A stretch of DNA of 64,000 nt from the NCBI GenBank assembly GCA_023242925.1, contig CP096134.1, forward strand, positions 1,755,501 to 1,819,500, in the 5' to 3' direction. The stretch's first letter is position 1. Each line of letters begins with the position of its first letter. The translations under genes were made by a program, and so were the position numbers. The notes under the pieces are model-generated. The model made no database searches. It saw only the letters and a list, made by a program, of their open reading frames with translations, and was not told the origin of the DNA. This DNA comes from Hyphomonadaceae bacterium JAD_PAG50586_4. Lineage in GTDB: Bacteria; Pseudomonadota; Alphaproteobacteria; Caulobacterales; Aquidulcibacteraceae. This document shows, one piece after another, positions 11,481 to 20,035 of this stretch.

Positions 11481-11647
11481 GCAAGTGCGCGATCTGCGGC
11501 AAGCCGCAAGACCCGAATTATCGTCCGTTCTGCTCGAAGCGCTGTGCTGATGTTGATCTCAATCGCTGGTTAAGTGGCGCGTATGCTATTCCTGCGGTCG
11601 AAGAGGACGATCCCGGCGACGATGAGATGCCGCCGCCGGAGCGCTAA
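11477..11647 (+). CDS. yacG: DNA gyrase inhibitor YacG-like zinc protein
   Basis: A 56-residue protein with four cysteines, CAIC near the start and FCSKRC at residues 18-23, followed by DLNRWLSGAYAIP. This is the YacG zinc-ribbon pattern (CxxC, 11 residues, CxxxC, then D-L-x-x-W-L). YacG binds GyrB and inhibits gyrase in E. coli. The tail is acidic and proline-rich, as in the family. ATG 11477 overlaps the RNase G stop (ATGA). It ends the plus-strand operon, and its stop overlaps the convergent DUF4112 stop. Confidence 0.9.
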   Translation: MSKCAICGKPQDPNYRPFCSKRCADVDLNRWLSGAYAIPAVEEDDPGDDEMPPPER

Positions 11648-12036
11648 GCGGCTCTCTGCTCATCGAGATGGCGCAGCAGCATGCGCACGTTGCGCACATG
11701 CGATTTGAAGGCCAAATCGAAGAGATCGCCGAGCAGCGGGATCGCGCCCACCAGCGTGTCGATCATCAAATTGACCACCATGCGCGCCTGCAGAAGCGGC
11801 GGCGCGCCAAGCTCGCGCGCGCGGATCACGATATAGGCGCCGAGAAAAGTCGTCGCGACGTCTCCGATTCCAGGGATGAGGCCGATGATCGAGTCGAAGC
11901 CGAAGCGGATTTTCGTGCCGGGAATTTCAAAGCGCGTATCGAGCCATTCGGCGAGTTGGCGAATGTCTGACGTGTCGGCGACATCGCGTGAGCGCAAGCG
12001 CGCGACCAGGGGCTCGAAGACGGATTGTGCGGCCAT
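11644..12036 (-). CDS. DUF4112 domain membrane protein
   Basis: A 130-residue protein of the DUF4112 type. After a helical N-terminus, the conserved run FxIPGTxIRFGxDxxIGLIPGIGD is visible at residues 37-60, followed by a hydrophobic segment (TTFLGAYIVIRA) and a second one with the signature LVGAIPLLGDLFD. Two short membrane-inserted helices with GxxPxxGD turns are typical. The function is unknown. It is transcribed convergently to yacG and lies 33 nt downstream of the exonuclease III gene on the same strand. Confidence 0.85.
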   Translation of the reverse strand: MAAQSVFEPLVARLRSRDVADTSDIRQLAEWLDTRFEIPGTKIRFGFDSIIGLIPGIGDVATTFLGAYIVIRARELGAPPLLQARMVVNLMIDTLVGAIPLLGDLFDLAFKSHVRNVRMLLRHLDEQRAA

Positions 12037-12069
12037 GCGCGTGCAACCGCTGAGCCGCGCGCATTGTTC

Positions 12070-12852
12070 CTAGCCGAACGTGGCGATCACAGGCACGTGG
12101 TCGCTGGCTTTCTCCAAGCCGCGGGCTTTCTTGAAGATTTCGACGCCGGTGAGCAGATCGGCCGCCTGCGGTGAGAGCAGGAAATGATCGATGCGGATGC
12201 CGTGATCCTTCTGCCAAGCGCCGGCTTGGTAATCCCAGAACGTGTAGCGGTGGGCGCTGCCATCTAGCGCCATGAAAGCGTCGGTGAGGCCGAGATTTTC
12301 GAGCGCGCGATAGGCGGCGCGGGTCTCGGGCTGGAAGAGGGCGTCCCCGGTCCAAACGGAAGGATCCCAACAATCCACCTCGCGCGGGATGACGTTGTAA
12401 TCGCCGCAAAGCACGAAGCGTTCTTCGTTCTTCAGAAGCTCGCGCGCGTGCGCTTGCAGCGCTTCCATGAATTGGAGCTTGAAGGCGAATTTCTCGGTGC
12501 CCATCGGATTGCCGTTGGGGGCGTAGATGGAGGCGACGCGGACCGGCCCATCGGGCGTCGCGATGACGGCTTCAATGTAGCGTGATTGTTCATGCTCCAA
12601 GCCGGGTACGCCGCGGATGAATTCTTCGACGCGATGTTTGGAAAGAATGGCGACGCCATTGTAGCTCTTCTGCCCGAACGTCTCGATGTTGAAGCCCATC
12701 GCTTCCAGTTCGAAGCGTGGGAAGCGGGGGTCTTCGCACTTGATTTCCTGCAAGCACCAGACGTCGGCGTTTACTTCCTCGAACACCTTCATCGCCGTCG
12801 GCAGACGGGCGAGGATCGAGTTGACGTTCCAAGTCGCAATTTTAAGTGCCAT
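12070..12852 (-). CDS. xth: exodeoxyribonuclease III
   Basis: A 260-residue AP endonuclease/3'-5' exonuclease of the Xth family, used in base excision repair. Motifs in order: TWNVNSI (metal-binding Asn), CLQEIK (catalytic Glu), YNGVAILSK, RVASIYAPNG, GDYNVIPREVD, and the late WDYQAGAWQKDHGIRIDHFLLS with the catalytic Asp-His. Length is normal. It may share a transcript with DUF4112. Alphaproteobacteria often hold two Xth paralogs and this is the short form. Confidence 0.95.
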   Translation of the reverse strand: MALKIATWNVNSILARLPTAMKVFEEVNADVWCLQEIKCEDPRFPRFELEAMGFNIETFGQKSYNGVAILSKHRVEEFIRGVPGLEHEQSRYIEAVIATPDGPVRVASIYAPNGNPMGTEKFAFKLQFMEALQAHARELLKNEERFVLCGDYNVIPREVDCWDPSVWTGDALFQPETRAAYRALENLGLTDAFMALDGSAHRYTFWDYQAGAWQKDHGIRIDHFLLSPQAADLLTGVEIFKKARGLEKASDHVPVIATFG

Positions 12853-12885
12853 GCGCGAGGCTTATGCCCGCGCGCGGGCTTTAGC

Positions 12886-13038
12886 TCAACCAACCCAGCC
12901 CAACGCCACCGCGCCAAAGCCAAGCACGACCAGCACAATGCCGGCGGCAAGGATGTAGCGGACATGGTGGCCGGTCTCGCCGCCGCGGGCTTCGTCTTGG
13001 GGAATTTCGACGTGTTCGCCGACTTTTCGCGCGCTCAT
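12886..13038 (-). CDS. small single-pass membrane protein, 50 aa
   Basis: A 50-residue frame on the minus strand with ATG at 13038 and TGA at 12886-12888, preceded by a textbook AGGAG ribosome-binding site about 8 nt upstream. The first 26 residues are charged and polar (MSARKVGEHV...); residues 28-48 form one hydrophobic helix rich in Val, Leu, Gly and Ala. I do not recognise a named family. Small tail-anchored proteins like this are common as partners of envelope complexes. The strong ribosome site and the clean hydrophobic block are the reason to call it. Confidence 0.6.
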   Translation of the reverse strand: MSARKVGEHVEIPQDEARGGETGHHVRYILAAGIVLVVLGFGAVALGWVG

Positions 13039-13130
13039 AGGACTACTCCTTCACGCCCCCGCGGCCGATATTGTCCGCCTATTGGCCCCGAGGGAAAGCC
13101 TTTTGGCGCGCGCCATGTTAGAAGGGCTGC

Positions 13131-13463
13131 ATGATTGTAATCCTTTGGGCCTTCACCCTGTTCCATCTGGTGGTGGGCGCGGCGAGTTTGGGGCTGGCCG
13201 TGCGATTGCTGACGCCGGAGGAGCGGGCGCTGTGGCGCTCGCCGGTGGCGCTTTTGATCGCTGAGCTGCTGTGCTGGATCTATCCGGTCGTGGCGTTCGT
13301 CGGCGCGAGTGCGGCGTGGCGCGCCTATAGCGAGGGCCACCATCTGGCCATGCCGATGCTGATCGCGCCGATCGCGTGGCTGCTGATCATGGGCCTCGTC
13401 TTCGCGATCGTGGATTTCGCGGAGGATGGGATACTCGGCAATACGCGCGAACTTGGAAACTAA
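13131..13463 (+). CDS. hypothetical membrane protein, 110 aa
   Basis: A 110-residue protein with three clear hydrophobic helices: residues 2-24, about 40-62 and about 73-95. A charged loop with TPEERALWRS separates the first two, and the C-terminus ends in charged DFAEDGILGNTREL. I do not recognise the family. It stands alone on the plus strand, divergent from the 50-residue membrane gene and convergent with the nitroreductase gene. Codon use is like the neighbours, so it is probably real. Confidence 0.6.
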   Translation: MIVILWAFTLFHLVVGAASLGLAVRLLTPEERALWRSPVALLIAELLCWIYPVVAFVGASAAWRAYSEGHHLAMPMLIAPIAWLLIMGLVFAIVDFAEDGILGNTRELGN

Positions 13464-13487
13464 AACTCGAAGCGCCGGCGCTCCGAG

Positions 13488-14147
13488 CTAGAAGCCTTTA
13501 AACGTCGCGATCTCATCGACTGGCGCGCGGTCGCTGCGGAGGGCGTTTATGGGGGCGCTCATGTCGGGGTGGCCGAGCGCGATGGCGCAATAGATCATCT
13601 CTTGCTCTTCTAAGCCGAAATGCGCTTTGAGTGGTGTGCGCAAGGTGGCCCAGGCTTCTTGCATGCAGGTGGCGAGGCCGCGTTCGACAGCGGCCAGCGC
13701 GATCGATTGCATGAACATGCCGAGATGCGCCCATTGGCCGTAGCCCATGCGCTCATCGATGATTATGAAGAGGCCGACGGGCGCGCCGAAGAATTCGAAA
13801 TTGCGTGCGAACTGGGTGAGGCGGCCCATCTTGTGGTCGCGGGGCACGCCGAGCAGCGCGTACATGTCCTCGCCGACCTTGAAGCGGCGTGAGCGATAGG
13901 GCTCCCAGAGATCAGCGGGATAGATGAAGCGCTCACCGATATGGCCGGGCAAATTGGCCTTGGCGATGTCGAGCACCTCTTGGCGCGCCTTGCCGGCGAC
14001 AGCGATCGCTTTCCACGGCTGGAGATTGCCGCCGGACGGGGCGTAGCGCGCCACATCGAGAATATCGCGCACTTGCGCTTCGGAAACGGGATCGGGTTTG
14101 AAGGCGCGGATGGAGACGCGCGCTTTCAGAGCTTCATCAACATTCAT
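13488..14147 (-). CDS. nitroreductase family protein
   Basis: A 219-residue FMN-dependent oxidoreductase of the nitroreductase fold. The N-terminal SIRAFKPDPV (FMN phosphate-binding RxxRxF-like), ARYAPSGGNLQPWKAIAV, and the C-terminal LGLEEQEMIYCAIALGHPD with the PVDE tail are typical. It would reduce quinones, nitro compounds or related substrates with NAD(P)H; the natural substrate is unknown. Its start overlaps the end of the Sel1-repeat gene by 4 nt. Confidence 0.87.
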   Translation of the reverse strand: MNVDEALKARVSIRAFKPDPVSEAQVRDILDVARYAPSGGNLQPWKAIAVAGKARQEVLDIAKANLPGHIGERFIYPADLWEPYRSRRFKVGEDMYALLGVPRDHKMGRLTQFARNFEFFGAPVGLFIIIDERMGYGQWAHLGMFMQSIALAAVERGLATCMQEAWATLRTPLKAHFGLEEQEMIYCAIALGHPDMSAPINALRSDRAPVDEIATFKGF

Positions 14148-14776
14148 CGTCTTTCCCGCGCCCGCTGCTGGATGTCCTTGGCGTATTGTCGGCCAGCCTT
14201 TTGGGCGGCGTCAATTTCCGCAGCGGACATCTCGCGCGCCAGCGCCCCGGCGCGTTTGCGTGCGGCTTCGTCGGCCGACAAGGCAACCGCAGCGTAAAGC
14301 CACGAGAGTGCTTCAATCGGATCGTGGCGCATCAACGCGTCAGAGAGGTGGCGCATCGCGGGCGCATAGCCGAGTTCGGAGGCGCGCAGCAGCCAGCGGC
14401 GATGCTCTTCGGGATCGGACATGGTGGCGATTTGCACCATGGCTTCGCAATCGCCGGCGCCGGCGGCGGCGCGGAAATTCGCGCGCGCGGCTTCGCCGTC
14501 TTGCGCGACGCCGGCGCCAGAACGCAGTGCAATGCCATAGGCGGTTTGTGCTCCGGCATGACCCACATCAGCGGCGCGTGCGAAGCAATCGGCGGCCGAG
14601 CGTTTGTCGCGGTCGCCGCCAAGGCCCCGCCAATAGAGCAAACCAAGATGGTAGAAGCCGGCCGCGTTCTCCTCGTCCATCAGCGCGTCTTCGAGCGTGC
14701 GCCGCGCCTGCTTCCACTCGCCTTTTTCGAAAGCGTTGAGACCCCGGTCGAGTTTTGAAGCGCCGAGGCCGAACAT
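14144..14776 (-). CDS. Sel1/TPR repeat protein
   Basis: A 210-residue soluble protein built from helical repeats. At least three Sel1-like units are visible, with patterns AAGFYHLGLLYWRGLGG, ADCFARAADVGHAGAQTAYG and LLRASELGYAPAMRHL. No signal peptide is seen. The start ATG 14776 is chosen because the longer frame begins at a TTG (14782) with no better ribosome site. It lies 2 nt after the ErpA-like gene and overlaps the nitroreductase gene by 4 nt, making a three-gene minus-strand operon. Such proteins usually act as scaffolds; the partner is unknown. Confidence 0.7.
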   Translation of the reverse strand: MFGLGASKLDRGLNAFEKGEWKQARRTLEDALMDEENAAGFYHLGLLYWRGLGGDRDKRSAADCFARAADVGHAGAQTAYGIALRSGAGVAQDGEAARANFRAAAGAGDCEAMVQIATMSDPEEHRRWLLRASELGYAPAMRHLSDALMRHDPIEALSWLYAAVALSADEAARKRAGALAREMSAAEIDAAQKAGRQYAKDIQQRARERR

Positions 14777-14778
14777 GG

Positions 14779-15105
14779 TCAAACCGAGAAGCTGACGCCG
14801 CAGCCGCAGCTGGTTTTGGCGTTAGGGTTTTTCACTTTGAACGCTGCGCCGATCAGCTCATCGACCCAATCCACTTCGGAGCCGAGCAGGAAGGGCAGCG
14901 AAACAGGATCGACAAAGAGCTTGGCGCCGTCGCGCTCGATGACGAGGTCATCTGCCTTGGCGGCTTTGTCGACGGCGATCTCATATTGAAAGCCGGAGCA
15001 GCCGCCGCCTTCGACGGCCACGCGCAGGCCCGCGCCCGCAGGTTCGGAGGCGACAACGGCTTTGATCCGTTCGGCGGCCGAGGCCGAGAGGCCAACACTG
15101 GACAT
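14779..15105 (-). CDS. erpA: iron-sulfur cluster A-type carrier (ErpA/IscA-like)
   Basis: A 108-residue A-type carrier that passes Fe-S clusters to target apoproteins. The three cluster-binding cysteines are present: Cys36 in GGGCSGFQYE, and Cys100 and Cys102 in TSCGCGVSF. Length and layout are normal. In alphaproteobacteria this copy commonly lies head-to-head with dgt, exactly as here, and is usually called ErpA. Distinguishing ErpA from IscA needs a tree, so the symbol is tentative. It leads the operon with the Sel1 protein and nitroreductase. Confidence 0.87.
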   Translation of the reverse strand: MSSVGLSASAAERIKAVVASEPAGAGLRVAVEGGGCSGFQYEIAVDKAAKADDLVIERDGAKLFVDPVSLPFLLGSEVDWVDELIGAAFKVKNPNAKTSCGCGVSFSV

Positions 15106-15188
15106 GCGTTAACGATCTCCTGAGAGGCTTTCTCAAGTTGCTCTGCCCCATATATGGTCTCATCCGAGGCAAGAGGAGAAGCCGGCAC

Positions 15189-16433
15189 GTGGCCGACGGG
15201 CAGAAACCAACAGCAACAGCCAAGAAGGCGAAACCGGTAAAGCCGGCGGAGGACGTCTATGTGCGTCCCGGCCGGGCGATTTACGCAACGGACCCGGCCA
15301 AATCCCGCGGCCGGCTGCACCCGGAACCCGAAAGCCGCACCCGGACGCCATTCGAGCGCGACCGGGACCGGATCGTCCATGCCAGCGCCTTCCGGCGGCT
15401 GCGGGGTAAGACCCAGGTATTCGTGGCCCACGAGGGCGACCATTACCGCACGCGGCTGACGCACTCGTTGGAGGTGGCCCAGATCGCCCGCGCTGTGGCG
15501 CGGCAGATGGGGCTGGATGACGATTTAGCGGAATGCTTGGGCATCGCCCACGATCTCGGCCACCCGCCGTTCGGGCATACGGGCGAGGACGTACTCGACG
15601 CGTGCATGGAGAATTATCAGGGCTTTGATCACAACGCACAGACGTTGCGCGTGCTGACGAAGTTGGAGCGCAAATATCCGAATTTCGACGGCTTGAATTT
15701 GACATGGGAGACGCTTGAAGGCGTCGTCAAACACAACGGGCCGCTGATCCGTTACGGCGTGACGCTCAAGGATTTGCCCATCGCGATCCAAGAATACGTG
15801 GCGACGCATGATCTAGAACTCGACACCTGGCCCAGCCTCGAGGCGCAAGTCGCCGCGCACGCCGACGACATCGCCTACAACAATCACGACATCGATGATG
15901 GCTTGCACGCTGGACTTTTCACGATTGAAGAACTGCGCCGTGAGGTGCCGATGTTCGAGCGTGTGCTGGTGACTGTCGAACGCGATCATCCAGGCTTGGA
16001 TGATGATCGTTTGGGCGCGGAGACGATCCGTCGTTTGATCGGCGTGTGGATCGACGATCTGGTTTGGGAATCGGGCAACCGTATCGCCGCGGCCAAACCG
16101 CAATCGGTGGAAGAGGTGCGCGCGGCGGGCAAGCCCTTGGTGGGTTTCTCCGATGTGATGAACGAGAACCAGGCGGTACTGCGACGCTTCCTCATGGCGC
16201 GCATGTATCGGCATTGGAAGGTCAATCGTTCGCGCAGCCACGCCAAGCGCATCCTGAAAGAGCTGTTCGACCTGTTCATCGGCGAGCCGGAACTTTTGCC
16301 GCCGGATTGGCAGCAGGGCGGCGACGGCGCGAACGGGCGGCGCACTGCACGGCGGGTGTGCGACTACATCGCCGGCATGACCGACGATTTCGCCATCGAC
16401 GAACACAAACGCTTGTTCCGACTCGATCGCTAA
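15189..16433 (+). CDS. dgt: deoxyguanosinetriphosphate triphosphohydrolase-like protein
   Basis: A 414-residue HD-domain phosphohydrolase that cleaves dNTPs to nucleoside and triphosphate. Metal-binding HD residues are in RLTHSLEVAQIAR and GIAHDLGHPPFGHTGE; further down are FDHNAQTLR and ADDIAYNNHDIDDG. I chose GTG 15189 because a purine-rich AGAGGAGAAG lies just upstream; the frame is also open from 15138. Divergent from erpA. The next gene is the SPOR protein; argS, which often lies between the two, is not here. Confidence 0.92.
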   Translation: MADGQKPTATAKKAKPVKPAEDVYVRPGRAIYATDPAKSRGRLHPEPESRTRTPFERDRDRIVHASAFRRLRGKTQVFVAHEGDHYRTRLTHSLEVAQIARAVARQMGLDDDLAECLGIAHDLGHPPFGHTGEDVLDACMENYQGFDHNAQTLRVLTKLERKYPNFDGLNLTWETLEGVVKHNGPLIRYGVTLKDLPIAIQEYVATHDLELDTWPSLEAQVAAHADDIAYNNHDIDDGLHAGLFTIEELRREVPMFERVLVTVERDHPGLDDDRLGAETIRRLIGVWIDDLVWESGNRIAAAKPQSVEEVRAAGKPLVGFSDVMNENQAVLRRFLMARMYRHWKVNRSRSHAKRILKELFDLFIGEPELLPPDWQQGGDGANGRRTARRVCDYIAGMTDDFAIDEHKRLFRLDR

Positions 16434-16539
16434 GACTTCCGTTACGCTTGCGGAATTATGGATTCCGCGGGGCTGCAATTCATCGCGTTAAGCGCGGGTG
16501 AAGGCGGGGGCGTGGTAATCTGCGCTTTGATTCCGGAGC

Positions 16540-17160
16540 ATGGCCTTGAACTCTCGTTACGACCCCCGCGGACACGCCTATGACGACCAGTCGCGGCACG
16601 CGGGCATGGTCTACATCTTGATGCTGGTTGTCGCGCTCGCGTTCGGCGGCTTCCTTTGGCAGCTCTATAGCGAGCCGGAGGCGCCGCGCATCTCCGCGCC
16701 GAGTGGGCCGTACAAAATTCAGCCGCCGCCGGAAGCTGCGAACGCGCCGGATCGTGTCGAGCAGGGCGCGTTCAACGATTCACTCGAAGGTCGCACGCAA
16801 ACCCCGCAGGCCACACCACGCGCTGGTCCTGAGCAAGTGGCGCCGCCGGTGGAGGAGGCGATGCCAGCAGGTGCGCCGCAATTGGCGGCTGATCCCACTT
16901 TCGTTTCCAATGGCCCCTATGTGGCGCAATTGGCGGCGCTGCAATCGGAAGAGGCGGTGCAGCAAGCGTGGGCGCGGCTATCGTCGCGCGCACCGCAATT
17001 GTTCGCCTCCGCGCGCTTGGACGTGGAACGGGCTGATCTGGGTCAACGCGGCGTCTATCACCGCATCCGCGCCGGCTATTTCGCCGACCGCGCCAATGCT
17101 TCCCGCTTCTGCGAACGCATCCGGCAAATGGGCCAGGACTGCATCGTCACGACACGCTAG
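16540..17160 (+). CDS. SPOR domain-containing membrane protein
   Basis: A 206-residue protein with a short cytoplasmic N-terminus, one membrane helix (about residues 23-44), a proline/alanine-rich periplasmic linker to about residue 125, and a C-terminal SPOR domain (GPYVAQLAALQSEE..., ..HRIRAGYFADRANASRFC..). SPOR domains bind denuded glycan strands at the division septum. The neighbouring nagZ, a cell-wall recycling enzyme, begins 12 nt downstream, which suggests one operon for envelope maintenance. Confidence 0.88.
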   Translation: MALNSRYDPRGHAYDDQSRHAGMVYILMLVVALAFGGFLWQLYSEPEAPRISAPSGPYKIQPPPEAANAPDRVEQGAFNDSLEGRTQTPQATPRAGPEQVAPPVEEAMPAGAPQLAADPTFVSNGPYVAQLAALQSEEAVQQAWARLSSRAPQLFASARLDVERADLGQRGVYHRIRAGYFADRANASRFCERIRQMGQDCIVTTR

Positions 17161-17171
17161 AAGCGGCGCCG

Positions 17172-18191
17172 ATGTCCTTGCTCGCGTGCTCCCTCGGTCT
17201 GCGCCAACCCAAGCTCGACGCGGAGACGCGCGCGTTCTTCCGTGATGCGCGGCCGTGGAGTTTCATTCTTTTTCGCGAAGCGTGCGTCGGGCGCGAACAA
17301 GTGCGTGCGCTGTGCGCGGAGCTGCGTGAGGCTGCGGGCCACGACGCGCTGGTTTGGATCGATCAAGAGGGCGGGCGTGTGGCGCGCTTGAAACCGCCGG
17401 AATGGCCGACCTGGCCGCCGGCTGCGCGCTATGGCGAAGTCTTTGAACGCGATGCGATCGCGGGGATCCAAGCAGCCCGGCTCGGGCACCGCTTGATGGC
17501 GCAGGAGCTGAAGAGCATGGGCGTCGATGCGGACTTCGCGCCAGTGCTGGATGTGCCGGTGGAGGGCAGCGACAAGATCGTTGGCGATCGCGCGTTCTCG
17601 GCCGATCCGAAAAATGTGGCGACGCTGGCGCGTGCGGCGTTGGAAGGTTTGCACGCGGGTGGCGTCGCGGGTTGTATCAAGCACATGCCGGGGCATGGCC
17701 GCGCGACGGCGGATTCCCATTTGGCGTTGCCGCGTGTGGCGGCGAGCGAAGCTGAGTTGGCGAACGATGTGGCGCCGTTCGCGGCGATGGCGGACGCGGA
17801 AGCGGCGATGACGGCGCACATCGTGTTCGACGCATGGGATGGGGATCGCCCGGCGACGTGCTCGCCGATCGTGATCGAGACCATCATTCGCGGGCGCATC
17901 GGCTTTCAGGGCCTGCTGATGAGCGATGACCTCGACATGAAGGCGCTCCAATACGCGCTGAATGGTGGGCTGAAAGAGCGCGCCGAGGCGGCGCTCGGCG
18001 CGGGATGCGACGTCGTGCTGCAATGCTCGGGCGTGCTGAAAGAGATGCAGGAAACGGCCGCTGGTTGCCGCGCGCTGGAAGGGCTGTCGTTGGTGCGGGC
18101 GCGGGCGGTGGAGGCGTTTGGCAAACGCCCCGCTGACGAATTCGATGCCGAGGCCGGCTGGGCGCGCTACAAGCAGCTTGTGAGCCAATAG
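17172..18191 (+). CDS. nagZ: beta-N-acetylhexosaminidase NagZ
   Basis: A 339-residue family-3 glycoside hydrolase that removes N-acetylglucosamine from anhydro-muropeptides in the cytoplasm during peptidoglycan recycling. The family signature KHMPGHG with the following DSH (acid/base His) is at about residues 176-189, and the nucleophile Asp lies in MSDDLDMKAL. WIDQEGGRVARL near residue 60 is also characteristic. The length is normal and there is no signal peptide. It follows the SPOR gene and precedes scpA by 26 nt. Confidence 0.95.
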   Translation: MSLLACSLGLRQPKLDAETRAFFRDARPWSFILFREACVGREQVRALCAELREAAGHDALVWIDQEGGRVARLKPPEWPTWPPAARYGEVFERDAIAGIQAARLGHRLMAQELKSMGVDADFAPVLDVPVEGSDKIVGDRAFSADPKNVATLARAALEGLHAGGVAGCIKHMPGHGRATADSHLALPRVAASEAELANDVAPFAAMADAEAAMTAHIVFDAWDGDRPATCSPIVIETIIRGRIGFQGLLMSDDLDMKALQYALNGGLKERAEAALGAGCDVVLQCSGVLKEMQETAAGCRALEGLSLVRARAVEAFGKRPADEFDAEAGWARYKQLVSQ

Positions 18192-18216
18192 GCCGCGCGC
18201 GCGGTTCCCAAGATTT

Positions 18217-19041
18217 ATGAGCAACGACGAAGACCAGCTTGAGTTCGACCTCGCCGCCGCCGAAGAGGCGGAGGGGCGCGATGCGCTCGTGGTCGCGCTG
18301 GATGCGTTCGAGGGCCCGTTGCACGCGCTGCTGCAATTGGCGCGCGCCAAGAAGATCGATATCGCGAAGGTCTCGATCGCGGAGATCGCCGACCAATATC
18401 TCGCCTTCATCGCCCAAGCGCGCGCCCACAATATGGAGATCGCCGGCGATTATCTGGTGATGGCGGCGTGGCTCGCTTTGCTAAAATCGCGTCTGCTGAT
18501 CCCGAAGCCGCAATTGCCGGCGGATGAACCCGATCCGCAGCATATGGAAGAGGCGTTGCGGCAAAAGCTGATGAACCTCGCCACCGCGCGCATGGCGGCC
18601 AAAAAGCTGGAAGAATTGCCGCAGCTCGGTCGCGACGTATTCTTGAACGGCCAGCCACAAACCACGGTGCTGACGAAGACGACGACGTGGCGCGCAGATT
18701 TATTTGAATTGCTGAACGCCTATTGCGCCGAACGCTCCAAGAGCGTGCGCAAACGCGCGTACAAAACAATTGTGCGCCGCGCATACCCGTTGGAGACGGC
18801 GCGCAAAAAACTGGAACAGGCGTTGGCGAAACTCGAAGAATGGGCGGCCATCGAAACCGTGACGCCCTCGGGTGATGATGCAGGCCCCGATGCGCCGCCG
18901 CGCGAGAGCTACATCGCGTCCACCTTCGGCGCGGCGCTCGAATTCGCGCGCGAGGGCCGCATGGAGCTGCGACAAGCGGAAGCGTTCGCACCGCTGTTCG
19001 TGCGCGCCAAGCCGGTGCAGGAAGACGGCCGTGAGCGCTGA
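18217..19041 (+). CDS. scpA: segregation and condensation protein ScpA
   Basis: The kleisin subunit of the SMC-ScpAB condensin, needed for chromosome compaction and segregation. The N-terminal half has the kleisin helix pattern (FEGPLHALLQLARAKKIDI, then ISEIADQYL-like and DYLVMAAWLALLKSRLLIP). The C-terminal winged-helix part is less clear but present. 274 residues, within family range. scpB follows directly, the normal pairing. Confidence 0.95.
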   Translation: MSNDEDQLEFDLAAAEEAEGRDALVVALDAFEGPLHALLQLARAKKIDIAKVSIAEIADQYLAFIAQARAHNMEIAGDYLVMAAWLALLKSRLLIPKPQLPADEPDPQHMEEALRQKLMNLATARMAAKKLEELPQLGRDVFLNGQPQTTVLTKTTTWRADLFELLNAYCAERSKSVRKRAYKTIVRRAYPLETARKKLEQALAKLEEWAAIETVTPSGDDAGPDAPPRESYIASTFGAALEFAREGRMELRQAEAFAPLFVRAKPVQEDGRER

Positions 19042-19065
19042 GACCGATCCCCGCTCGCCGACGCG

Positions 19066-19737
19066 ATGCGTCGGATTGAGGACGCCTTCACTGAGAGCGG
19101 CGAGCGTGTGCGCGCTGAACCCTCCCAAGACGCGATTCGCGCGGCCGAGGCGCTGCTGTTTGCCGGCGGTGAGCCGATTTCGGCCAAGGATTTGGGAGAC
19201 AAACTTGGGCCTGCGGTCGATGTCGCCGCTGTCTTGATGAAATTGAAGGCCGATTATGCCGAGCGCGGCGTGCAGCTGGTGGAGACTGGGGCCGGATGGC
19301 GGTTCCAATCGGCGCCAGACTTGGCTGGCCTTTTCACCGAGACCCGCGAGGCGCCCAAGCGACTGCCCAAGGCGGCGATGGAGACGTTGGCGGTTGTTGC
19401 ATACCACCAGCCGGTGACGCGGGCGGAAATCGAGGAAATTCGTGGCGTTAGCCTCTCGCGCGGTGCGATGGAGCTGCTGCTCGAAATCGGTTGGATTCGG
19501 CCCCGAGGTCGGCGTCGAACCCCAGGTCGGCCGCTCACCTTCGGGACGACGGACGTGTTCCTAGCTCAATTCGGCCTGGCTTCCCTTGACGCTCTGCCGG
19601 GCAAGGACGATCTCAAAAGTCTGGGTCTGCTTGATCCGCGCGCTGCGTCGGTGATTGACGTGCCGCGCCCGAGCGAGGACTTGGAGAGTGACGAAGAACC
19701 GCTGTCGGAAGGTGACGACGCGGCAAGCTTTTCGTAG
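19066..19737 (+). CDS. scpB: segregation and condensation protein ScpB
   Basis: The second non-SMC subunit of condensin, which binds ScpA as a dimer. Two winged-helix domains are visible: AIRAAEALLFAGGEPISAKDLG at the start, and the highly conserved METLAVVAYHQPVTRAEIEEIRG with GWIRPRGRRRTPGRP. The C-terminal 45 residues are acidic and probably disordered. ATG 19066 is used because the same frame has a stop (of scpA) at 19039-19041. Spacing to scpA is 24 nt. Confidence 0.95.
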   Translation: MRRIEDAFTESGERVRAEPSQDAIRAAEALLFAGGEPISAKDLGDKLGPAVDVAAVLMKLKADYAERGVQLVETGAGWRFQSAPDLAGLFTETREAPKRLPKAAMETLAVVAYHQPVTRAEIEEIRGVSLSRGAMELLLEIGWIRPRGRRRTPGRPLTFGTTDVFLAQFGLASLDALPGKDDLKSLGLLDPRAASVIDVPRPSEDLESDEEPLSEGDDAASFS

Positions 19738-19801
19738 ATCATATGGAAGAGGGCGAATAAGCGCCGATTGGCGAGCCGCCCGCTGAGTTGGAGTGAATTC
19801 A

Positions 19802-20014
19802 ATGCATATGCCAGGGCTGATTCCGCTCCTGATCGTGCTGGGGTTGGCGTTCCTGCTGTTCAGCCGTCCGGGCCGCATCTCCGGTCTCATGGAAGATCTG
19901 GGCAAGGGCATCAAAGGCTTCCGCAAGGGACTGACCGAGCCCGACCAGACGCCAGCAGATCCCGAAGCGCCGCCGGCTCAAGTCCGCGACCAGAATTCCG
20001 ACCGCGCGCAATAA
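19802..20014 (+). CDS. tatA: Sec-independent translocase subunit TatA
   Basis: A 70-residue single-pass protein that forms the pore of the twin-arginine pathway. The N-terminal hydrophobic helix (residues 4-20) is followed by the family amphipathic helix with LMEDLGKGIKGFRKGL, then a disordered tail. Start ATG 19802 is supported by a GGAG ribosome-binding site at 19790-19793, 8 nt upstream; a GTG at 19793 overlaps that site and is less likely. The usual FG hinge is replaced by SRPGRI, a small deviation. First of tatABC. Confidence 0.9.
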   Translation: MHMPGLIPLLIVLGLAFLLFSRPGRISGLMEDLGKGIKGFRKGLTEPDQTPADPEAPPAQVRDQNSDRAQ

Positions 20015-20035
20015 GCGCGCCGGATTTAGGCACCC

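Noticed and set aside
17157..18431. A 424-codon open frame on the minus strand
   Set aside because: It lies antisense to nagZ and scpA, both well supported. Long antisense frames are common at this G+C content, and its product is Arg/His-rich without any family motif.
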